Shown here: piece by piece, positions 1 through 8,600 of the stretch | How the letters are laid out: every line of letters begins with the position of its first letter | How positions within the stretch are numbered: the stretch's first letter is position 1 | Assembly: GCA_036346375.1 (NCBI GenBank) | Contig: CM070503.1 | Location: forward strand, 1,178,001 to 1,242,000 | From: Guadua angustifolia | Taxonomy: Eukaryota; Streptophyta; Magnoliopsida; Poales; Poaceae | DNA length: 64,000 nt | Direction of reading: 5' to 3' | Translations under genes and position numbers: made by a program | Notes under the pieces: model-generated | What the model was told of the DNA's origin: nothing | What the model saw: the letters and a program-made list of their open reading frames with translations, nothing else | Databases searched by the model: none

Positions 1-1080
1 CCTGCCGTGGTTGATCCCCGGCTGCCTCTTTTGCCCCCAGATGCCTCTTTGAGCTCTCCGCTGTGAGAAACCCTCTATCAACTTCTATAGATGGATGAAC
101 AAGTATGGAATACAACTCTCCGCCGCCCAATCGCCGCCAAAACTGGCTAAACCGAAGCACCCGAAGATCCTTCAGGCTTTGAGCGTTTAGGCAGGTTGCT
201 GACATCCGCCTTCCCCATTTGTGATAAGCTTTAGTTCTTTTCCGCTTTCGGTTGGTTCCGCGGCGCTCGCTCTCCTCTTGTTTCTTTCCTTGTGTTTTCT
301 CCCAGCCAATTTTTCGTTTCGTCTCGGATACGCCCTTAGGTTTCAGGTTTCCCGCTGCGATTCCGTGTTTTGACTTGTGCATGCTGTTTTAGTTGCGTGC
401 TATATCTCTGATCGTTGCTCAGTTCTTTTCTTTTGGGTTTATGATCTTGTTCTTTGCTTCGGTTGCTATGCTGTTTTTGGTTCGATTTCTCTTGGTTCCA
501 CCTGGTTTTGTTCTTCGATTTCTCTTGATTCCACCGCATTCTGTTTCGGTGTATCGTTGTGGTATCTCCCCTCCGCTTTCGGTCGTCTTAGCTTTTCTAT
601 GTGCAGCTATTTATGCGTGTTCTCCATTTTTCTTTATGTTGTTCTTTGCTCAGTCAGTGTATTTAGCTGCTAAATTATTTTGGTTCGTTGCCTGTACCCA
701 GTTCGTCTCTCATTTGCTCTCTCCGTCGTTTGATGCTTTCAGCGAGCTCTCACATGATATGTCTTTTCTCTTTGAATGCAGATCGGCGGCTCTCCATCGT
801 TTGGTTGCGATTGCGGCTTCAGCGATCGCTTTGTCTGTTTACTGACCGAAGGTAACTGTGAACGTAAATACTCCACATATTATATTCATCTTGGTTTTCC
901 TATCTTACTCGGGCGTGGCTTCAGAGTTCAGACTACAAGGACTCAAACCTTTCGTTTTCCTATCTTGTAGTCATCTTGCTCCATCGACGTGGCCAAGTGT
1001 TTGCTGCAGTTGTGAATTGGAGACCGACGTTGGTTTTCTTGGTGTTCTTTCCATCGATACTGAATAATATCGAGGTTAAC
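1..1080 (+). repeat. T-rich leader/intron-like segment, source of a scrambled copy at 3.6-4.2 kb
   Basis: No convincing protein is encoded. The first 340 bases are mixed and CT-rich; 380-1,080 is T-rich with many short open frames, as is common for a plant 5' UTR or first intron. Three pieces recur further right: 543-775, 700-829 and 899-1,074, present again at 3,982-4,190, 3,819-3,948 and 3,620-3,797. It may be the leader of a gene lying left of the window or a relic of a duplicated one. Nothing is seen at 1,080-1,230 beyond AT-rich sequence. Confidence 0.5.
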
Positions 1081-1659
1081 ACACACGGTACGTATTTAGT
1101 CTTTTCCGCTGTATAATTTATGTATATTTTTTTTCCCAAATGTACAAGATCTTCCATATTTTTTTTTGTGTGTATTTACTACATCTGTTTATGATGTAAA
1201 TACACAAAGATTTTATAGTAAATTTTAGGAGCATAGAACATTGGAAGCACAAGGTTAATATTTTTCCTTTTAATAGTCAGTAGACACAAGGTTAGTGAAG
1301 CTTTGGAACTCGGTACCGTACGTAGCTGTTGGTTCTGAAGTGGTGTTACTGTTTACCCTTACCCCCCAGTGGTAGTTTGAAGACGATATTGGGATATGTT
1401 TTAGTATTGCTGGCTGTATCGGTGAAGTTAGATTTGCTGTACGTCTTAATCACCACCTCTGTATTCATGTTCCTGTGCGCGTAAAGTGCTAGCGAGATTG
1501 GCTCTGGCATCGTTCGCCGCAGCGCCCAGAAACTCTTATGGAGACAAATATGTAGTGGTGCGAGGTAGGTCCTTTTGCCTTTGTAGCCACAAAGGCGTTT
1601 TTTTCGCGAGAAAAATTTTGGTATTTTCCGTTGGCGGGTTTTTTTAAAAAACATCTCTT

Positions 1660-1975
1660 TCAACGAATTATTTGGAAAATATCGGAGACCGAGTTGGAAA
1701 ACCGCGGTGGGGGAAAAGCGTAGAGGGAAAAAGTCTAGAGGGAAAAGGGTGAAAAATTATTAGAGACGACAACCTTCTTTTGTCGAGGCTAACACTCTAC
1801 GTGTTCACCGTAACGAATTATTTGGAAAATATTGGAGACCCAGCTGGAAAACCTCGGTGGGGAAAAAGTCTAGAGGCGTTGGGGAAAAAATCTAGAGGGA
1901 AAAGGGTGAAAAATTATTAGAGATGATAACATTCTTTTGTCGAGGCTAACACTCTACGCGTTCACCGAGTAATAA
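1660..1975. repeat. Tandem repeat of about 150 bp, two units plus a diverged third
   Basis: Two successive units start with ACGAATTATTTGGAAAATAT, carry a GGAAAACC-CGGTGGGG stretch, an AAAGTCTAGAGG motif and TTTTGTCGAGGCTAACACTC, and end at GTTCACCG. A third, more diverged unit follows to about 2,090. The same array occurs in block C (45,971-46,330), while block B keeps only about one unit (25,695-25,830). Function unknown. Confidence 0.75.
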
Positions 1976-2329
1976 CACATACTTTAAAAAATATCAGAGA
2001 TCGAGATGGGAAATCGATGTGGGGAAAAAGTCTAAAGCTAGAGATGCACAAATATTTCTGGCGACGAAAACCATTTTTCCCGAGAAAAGTGAAGAAAGGA
2101 CCTAGACGTAAGGAGCAAGGGCCTGTTTGTTACGTTTTTGGACCTGTTCGCTATCCTGAAAAATTAGAAAAGGGCTTGTTCGCGGTTTGAATTTAACGGG
2201 AGTTTTTTCCGTAAAATCGCGCGCGAGGGACCCAAACGCGATTCTAGGGAAAAATGTTTTCGTCTCACAAAAAATCGCGAAAGACCTATTTGTAATTTCG
2301 AAAAGGACCAAAACGCAAAAAGTTTTTTT

Positions 2330-2367
2330 GAGCCGAGCCGGCCGGCCGGCTCGAGCCGAGCCGGCTC
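2330..2367. repeat. AGCCG/CGGCT palindromic GC tract
   Basis: A 38-bp tract made of AGCCG and CGGCT words with CCGGCCGGCCGG in its centre, able to fold on itself. The equivalent site is 38 bp but differently arranged in block B (26,187-26,224) and only 15 bp in block C (46,633-46,647). Confidence 0.75.
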
Positions 2368-2414
2368 AAAGGAACCAGAGCGCAGGGGATCTCCCAGAAT
2401 TAGGAGACGGAGTA

Positions 2415-3020
2415 TGTATGGTTAGTTTTTGCTTAATTTTATAGGAAATATTAATTATACGAATACACAAAACGAGCGCGTGATGTATGATGCATGTGAT
2501 TTGATCCCGATTTCAAATTCCAGATGTTATAACTCAAAAGAGAAAAACAAGAGAGTAAATTTTGTTTTGTTTGTATAAGAAAGGTTTGCAACCCTCCAAA
2601 TATAAATAAGGTCAGTGTTTAGCATGCCTCAGATCTGTGGACAAAATGCGTTTCTTGTTTGTACATGGATTTGAAGCCCGATTTATATGATTTAATTTCG
2701 TAACACTCCCCTTGATCAATTCCTTTACTTGTATATATCTTGTAAGCTCATCTAAAAACCCTGTGGGAAAAATATGAGGGGAAATATGTGTTTTATCATG
2801 AGAAAAACTCCTCAAAACCATACAGGAAAAATAAGGAGAAATCATGATATATATCCAGCTTATCACCTTGCAAAAACCTTTATGGGAAAAATAGATGATA
2901 AGATATATAAACTTGTGGTGATATTGCCTCATTAAAAACTTTAAATGAGGAAAACCCTTTTCAGGGAAAACCTCATAAAAGAAAAGAGTACAATATGATG
3001 TGAAATAAGGTTACTGATCA
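2415..3020 (-). mobile_element. Copia LTR (copy A), minus orientation
   Basis: About 606 bp running from TGTATGG to TACTGATCA on the plus strand, almost identical to 46,695-47,303, where the same sequence sits immediately 3' of a minus-strand Copia pol. The GGGAAAAAT and AATGAGG stretches near 2,760-2,960 resemble the U5-side repeats of many plant Copia LTRs. Only a short piece of internal sequence follows, so this is an LTR left by a truncated element. No target duplication was found. Confidence 0.7.
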
Positions 3021-3163
3021 AAGAGAGTCTCCCCTTTACCCTTGCAAATCTCTAAATCTTCTCGTACCTATTCTTTCAACACATTTGTGGAAAAGAGAAT
3101 AAGGTAGATACTTAGTGAATAAATCGGCAAGATTATTACAAGATTTAGTTTGTAAGATGTTTA
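3021..3163 (-). pseudogene. Copia RNase H tail remnant
   Basis: Matches 47,304-47,446, the end of the RNase H region and polypurine tract of the block C Copia element. It stops abruptly at 3,163, where the two copies diverge, which marks the truncation point of the block A element. Confidence 0.65.
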
Positions 3164-3619
3164 CCATAGAGACTCCTACGCGAGGGCTCCGTCCATGAAC
3201 TAAGATGGCACGAATATTTTTACCTGTGTTTAGGCCCCCCCGCCAAGGTAATGTACTTTACGCCCCGCTGGATTTCTATAGAATGCTTGGGGCTAGTACA
3301 GAGCTTTTTAGGTTACAAGTTTTTCCTTAGGCTCTACTACTGAATCCTTGACCTCTCTCCTTCCCATGCACCCGAAAGTGCCCTTATATAGGCCGACCAA
3401 CGGTAGGTAAAAAGGGGGTCATCGTCTGATCTTAATACATTTATTGCCCTTCCGTGTTGTCCTGCTCCTCCAAATTTCATTAAATGCCGACGCATGGCTT
3501 CGCCCGGCCCGCCCGGAATGTGACCCCTTTGTGACGGGTAGGTGAGAGGCGTTAGAGGAATGGGCTTGGCGCAGAAATCCTCGCAGTTGATAGGCCTGAC
3601 ACAGCAGGCCTGCCGCTTC
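3164..3619 (+). mobile_element. LTR-like fragment (Gypsy type)
   Basis: Contains a TATA-like TTATATAGG at 3,384-3,392 followed by GC-rich sequence, resembling the promoter part of the Gypsy LTRs at 41,231 and 58,810. Ends and target duplications could not be defined, so the identification is tentative. No gene is seen. Confidence 0.35.
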
Positions 3620-4190
3620 CTATCTTACTCGGGCGTGGCTTCAGAGTTCAGACTACAAGGACTCAAACCTTTCGTTTCCCTATCTTGTAGTCATCTTGCT
3701 CCATCGACGTGGCCAAGTGTTTGCTGCAGTTGTGAATTGGAGACCGACGTTGGTTTTCTTGGTGTTCTTTCCATCGATACTGAATAATATCGAGGTTGGT
3801 TTTGTTGTAGTCATCTTGCAGTTCGTCTCTCATTTGCTCTCTCCGTCGTTTGATGCTTTCAGCGAGCTCTCACATGATATGTCTTTTCTCTTTGAATGCA
3901 GATCGGCGGCTCTCCATCGTTTGGTTGCGATTGCGGCTTCAGCGATCGCTTCAGTGTTCTTTCCATCGACGTCGGCAAGTGTTTCGGTGTATCGTTGTGG
4001 TATCTCCGCTTTCGGTTGTCTTAGCTTTTCTATGTGCAGCTATTTATGCGTGTTCTCCATTTTTCTTTATGTTGTTCTTTGCTCAGTGTATTAGCTAAAT
4101 TATTTTGGTTCGTTGCCTGTACCCAGTTCGTCTCTCATTTGCTCTCTCCGTCGTTTGATGCTTTCAGCTCTCACATGATATGTCTTTTCT
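3620..4190 (+). repeat. Scrambled duplicate of the 0.5-1.1 kb segment, directly upstream of RIP1
   Basis: Three blocks copy the left segment in permuted order: 3,620-3,797 equals 899-1,074, 3,819-3,948 equals 700-829, and 3,982-4,190 equals 543-775 with small deletions. All keep the same strand. The join to RIP1 is sharp: after CTTTTCTCT the sequence becomes the CAAGGAAGG leader that RIP2 also has at 21,590. RIP1 therefore seems to have an upstream region different from that of its sister gene. Confidence 0.8.
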
Positions 4191-4194
4191 CTCA

Positions 4195-4216
4195 AGGAAG
4201 GAAGGAAGGAAGGAAG
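4195..4216. repeat. (GGAA)n microsatellite in the RIP1 leader
   Basis: Short GGAA/GAAG repeat 20 bases before the RIP1 start codon, also present before RIP2 at 21,590-21,612. It marks the left limit of the region shared by the two RIP genes. Confidence 0.85.
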
Positions 4217-4236
4217 AAAGAACGTGAGATCGGAGC

Positions 4237-5513
4237 ATGGCGATGAAGCTGCCGGCATTGACAGGCCCGCTCTACGCACCCTTGCAGCACGACCTCGCGG
4301 TAAGCTGCCGATCAACTCCCTGCCTTGCCTTTTACGCTGTTTGAGATCTGGTAATCACTTAAAGATAGTGGTACGTCCTGAGTGGTTACCCCCAAATATC
4401 CTCTCAAAATCTAATTTTAGCCTGGCATCAATTGCTGGTGGATGTTGAGATGATTGACATTCAAGCAATGGTATAACCGCTCGGCTTCCAGATTGGTTTT
4501 CTACCGTGTTTTGATGGACCCGTGACGTTCAATTGTTGAGCAGAACTTTGATGAATGCATTGCAGGCCATCCCTGTGTGTGAGTACCAGGTGGATGGTGG
4601 AGTTGGAGCCTACACAAACATGATGCAAAGAAGGAAGACACGGCAAGAGTTGATTGCGCCGGCGATTTTCCTTGGCGTCCCTGTGACACCGGCTGACAAT
4701 CCAATTACAGGAGCAAGCCACCACATCATCCGACTAATCCACAGTTGGGTGCCGAACCGACGTGTCGATCTGCTTATTCGAGACACCAACTCCTACCTCG
4801 TTGCATTCCGCCGTGAGTTAGACGGTAACTGGGGCACATGGTTCCGTTTCAATGACTTGCTTGTGCCCAGCTTTCTGGACGCCGAGACTATGGATCTCAC
4901 ATCCGACCACAAGGACGGGTATGGCTCTCTTCTTTGCATATGTAGAGTTCTGCTTTGCTCTGTGTATGCTTTGTCCATCAGATCATATTGATACACTGTA
5001 TTTGTATGCCATGCATGTAGGGAAACAACTACCGTGGGAGGTGCTCAGGCTTTGCTTGACATGTTTTATGGTCTCGCTCTGTTTCAAAAAGATCGTAGTC
5101 GTAAGGTTCACCTCCAGAGGGCTGTGTGCCGCGCCATTATCATGTTCTGTGAGGCTACGAGACTTCGCTCCATATTGGACGAGGTGGTCAAAAGGATCGA
5201 GGAAGATGCAGCGGCAAGCCCACTGGGAGGCATGGCTTGGCCTCGTTTGCAATCCTGGTCAGTTTTTTCAAGATACCTGCTGCAATCCAGGATACTGCTT
5301 TCTCAGCCTAATGGCAAAGTGGATCAAGATGTCTTGGCCAAATATAAAGCTTGTTACGACATCCACGGTTTCGATCAACTGATTGGTGACCAAGGCGAGG
5401 TCCTGCTAATCCTTCACCGACCAGATCTTGTGATTGAACCCAAGGTCTACAAGGAGCAGCGGAAGCACCAGGGAGCAGTTCCAGAGCCTGGGTTCCAAGA
5501 CAGTACAACATGA
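4237..5513 (+). CDS. RIP1: ribosome-inactivating protein (rRNA N-glycosidase family), three exons
   Basis: Likely exons are 4,237-4,299, 4,566-4,918 and 5,021-5,513, all with GT-AG borders and consistent phases, giving about 302 residues. Family knowledge: RIPs remove one adenine from the sarcin-ricin loop of 28S rRNA. Visible support: a Tyr in the DTNSYLVAF strand of exon 2, the helix with the Glu-Ala-x-Arg signature (MFCEATR) in exon 3, and a downstream Trp-containing helix (RLQSW). No lectin domain follows and no clear signal peptide is seen, so a cytosolic single-chain form is plausible. RIP2 is nearly identical. The stop codon lies 40 bases before the Ulp1-like exons, in the same frame. 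Expression is unknown, and the upstream region is a shuffled duplicate. Confidence 0.8.
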
Positions 5514-5552
5514 TTCAGAGCAATGCAGTGAACTGAGTGCAATGTTATTGTT

Positions 5553-5942
5553 GAGGAGGACGTGCCCAGAACTACTGCAAGCAAGGTAACAATGTCATTA
5601 GCATAGTAATTATTTAATAAATACTTATTAATATCCATGCTGCATTTTGTTTAATCAGGAACCAGATGTCCCAGACGTTGTCATGCACGTTGTGGAGGAC
5701 GTGCCCAGAACAAGTGTCTGCAAGGTAGTAATCATATGCGCATAGTAATTATTAGATATATACTTTGTAATATCCGTGATGAATTTTATTTATTTTTAAT
5801 CAGGAACCAGATACCCCAGACGTCGCCATGCAGGTTGAGGAAGATGTGCCCAGAACAATTGCCTGCAAGGTAATAATCACATGTGCATATTAATCATTAG
5901 ATATATACTTAGTAATATCCTTTATGAATTTTGTTTAATGAG
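5553..5942 (+). repeat. Tandemly duplicated 66-bp symmetric exons
   Basis: Two complete 66-bp exons (5,659-5,724 and 5,804-5,869), half of a third (5,553-5,585) and the start of a fourth (from 5,943) share the pattern EPD-x-x-D-(I/V)-x-M followed by EDVPRT and CK. Each is flanked by an intron of 73-79 bp with a near-identical donor (GTARTAATCA) and acceptor. All are phase 0-0, so copies can be added or lost without breaking the frame. Confidence 0.85.
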
Positions 5943-7359
5943 GAACCTGATGCCCTAGACATTGTCATGCACCTTGATCAATTAATGATCGCTCCAGATG
6001 TCACGGATGTTGTGCAAACGGGAAAAATGGCTATGACCAGGAAGAGGCTCACAAAAGTCCCTGGCCGGTTTGTGTCACCATTCAAGTGCCGTGTCGTTCG
6101 ACAGATTGTTACTATTGACACCGCCAGCAAGGTTTGTGAGATTATTGCAAATGATGATGAACTGAAGAGGTAAATTTCCTTTGTTTTTAATAATGTTTTG
6201 GATCATTTTATTCCACAAGTTATGTAGCGTTACATCACACTGCTGTTATTTAACCTTCTTTTTTCAGCGCGATTCTTATAATTTCTGAAGACTATCACTG
6301 CATGGCTAGTGGTAAAGATGTGGTAAAATCGTTCAAACCAGGTGAGACTACAAAAGATATGTTTATGGGATTCTTCGTTGATTGCCTTAAACATGATGAT
6401 GCTGTGTTGAGGCCGGAAAGCGCTGGATACAGGCTATATCTCCCATGGCGTCTGTCGGTATGTAAAACTCATCTAATTTTAATATCGTAAATAGTTATTT
6501 TTAATATAGTAAACATTAATCATTCATGTAGTACTTTTTGTTATGTACTTACATAATTTTAGTATTTCTTATAATTCATATAGTACTCAACAGAATGGTA
6601 TTTATTATTCAATTTCTTTTTCTACAGAGGCTTATGAATGTTGAAGAATATTTGAAAAACGATACATATAACAAGGATCTTGCAGTTAAGATTCTTAGAC
6701 AACATATTGGTGAATCGAAGATCATGGGAGTAAAATTGGTGGGTTATTAATAAACCAAAACTTTATGTACTGTCAGTTTTTATGTATTGATCACATGTAT
6801 GAAACATTTTTTTTTCCAGATATTATTCCCTCTTCTGCACAATGAGCATTGGTCTGTGTACTGTGTCAACATGGTACATAAGAGAATTGACTTGCTTGAC
6901 TCACTCGACTACAAGCAGAAGTGCACTGATCCAGTAGACCATGGCTATGTTGGCGGGAAGGTTTTATCAAGACTGCAAGATATTTTCCATGTCCTTACAG
7001 ATGGCAAGTTCCCGATGTTTACAAAGTGGAGGCGCCCGTTATTCGAGACCCCAAAGCAGGTTTTAGAGAATGATCGCGCCTTCTTCGCTATGAAGTTTCT
7101 GGAGCTGTATGACGGCGAAGTTGGCAAGCTTCATTCTGCAATTGTACCGGTAAGTTTATTGTATTATGTACGATATTTTTCAGTAATTGTTATTTACAAT
7201 CATAGTAATTTTCATCCTCTTTTTTCGTTTCTTGCAGGAGAAGGGTCGGAGTATAGGATCGAATTAATGTGCTACATGTTGTTCCACGCTGCCAACTTGC
7301 AGAAACCACTCCCAGGAAAGTTAGAGAAGTTCAGACCGGGTTTGAAGGCTGTAGTGTGA
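5553..7359 (+). pseudogene. Ulp1/C48 cysteine-protease-like gene, catalytic Cys lost, frame broken in last exon
   Basis: Exons follow GT-AG rules with matching phases: ...5,585; 5,659-5,724; 5,804-5,869; 5,943-6,169; 6,268-6,457; 6,628-6,738; 6,820-7,149; 7,238-7,359. The C-terminal part resembles the Ulp1/SENP (C48) fold: His in NEHWSVYCVN (6,847), Asp in IDLLDSLD (6,889-6,900), and the site normally reading Asn-Asp-Cys is NDRAFF, with Arg (codon 7,075-7,077). The last exon is one base out of phase with its own open frame, so the spliced frame would end after about ten residues. The first exon is half RIP-derived, half linker repeat. The family removes SUMO-like modifiers or occurs in transposons; this copy is probably inactive. 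Whether it is transcribed with RIP1 is unknown. Confidence 0.7.
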
Positions 7360-8600
7360 TATTTGATGTTTGAAACATTGATGTTTTTTTAAGTTGTTGT
7401 ATGCTGGTCGAATTGATAAGTTGCGGATGTTACGTGTAAGACAAAAGATAATTACCATTTTGGTTCCTTGTGTATAAAGTTTCCAAATATTAATTATTAT
7501 TGCTTAACAGGTTTCCCTGAGTCATGTTGTTTAAGATCTTCCTGCAGTAATATATGTTTTAATCCACGAATAGTATTTTCACGTCGCATGACCTACTCAA
7601 GTCACGGTAGACATTTGAGGGTAGTAAATTTTTTGTAACAACGTCGTAATTGTTCTAATAGATATAGTAAACATAACAATCGTAAATTAATGTTAAATTC
7701 AAATCCATGTACAAACAAGAAACACATTTACTGACGACTAGAGCAAGGCACTGATATAACTCTTAACGCATTAGTCATAATTTACTAGATAAATATATAA
7801 TTTTTATCAAACAAATCATTCTGTTTTACTATATACTTATACATGTTTACATAGGAATATCGTGTTGATGAAATAGTAAAATGTTCATTGTTCGGGGATG
7901 TGTAAGTTAGTTCGGCCGTTGACGAATATATATATAAATACTAGAAATATGATCGCGGCGTGACACGTCGCGTTCGTTGTTTTTCCATGCGCGTTAAAAA
8001 ATACTAGACAGGTATGCGCGTATGGACGGTTGGCACCCAAAATACAGAACTGGATTCCTCTTTGTTGATTTCTCTCTACGTTCGTTGGCTAATCAAGTTT
8101 CTGTTTTAACGACGTGCCCCCCGTGCTAAAAATCAGTGCTAATGGTACCGTCAACTATTGAACTGAGTAAACTGTCAATCCAAGCAAATTATTTCTAACA
8201 CTATACGTTTGCTTGTGTGTTTGTTGTAAACTGTAATACTAAAATAAGAACCCTAATCTGAACATAGACAAATATCACAATGCCTAAGAACTTCTGGATA
8301 CGACCTGTTTGGCTAGTGTACAACTGCATCTATGGAGAAAAGCAGGTAAAAAGAACTTCTGGATAATGTTTGTCTGGCTAGTGTACAACCGCATCTATGC
8401 AGAAAAAGCTGACTCGCATGGCACAGGAAATCCATTTTGATGCCAGTAAATACTGGCATTTTTACTGCATACCCAGAAAATAGGATACTGTATGCTGCAC
8501 CGGTTTAATGCATTGTTCAATATTTACTTTTAGAATGTAAACAGTTTACTATTGGAATAAACAGATTTTACGTCCAGTTTTCGAACCAGCGATGGGAGAC
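7360..8600. repeat. Non-coding flank with a repeat shared in inverse at 35.6-36.0 and 41.0 kb
   Basis: AT-rich, no credible gene. Bases about 7,590-7,700 and 8,429-8,590 match, on the opposite strand, sequence at 35,660-35,990 and 40,946-41,196. They include the palindrome TGCCAGTAAATACTGGCA near 8,440. A direct repeat of about 65 bp starts with AAGAACTTCTGGATA at 8,286 and again at 8,351. The unit may be the end of an unidentified transposon. Confidence 0.55.

Larger units (their letters stand above)
1291..2414 (+). repeat. Block A: 3' end of a DUF6598-type gene plus spacer
   Basis: The block begins at bases that match the stop codon region of the DUF6598 gene (45,506 onward) and follows that gene's 3' flank nearly base for base, with the same spacer, the same tandem units and the same Copia LTR behind it. 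No coding exon is present, so this is a gene tail without its body. The 60 bases before it (1,230-1,287) match 25,070-25,130 in block B. I infer an old segmental duplication that was later truncated. Confidence 0.75.
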
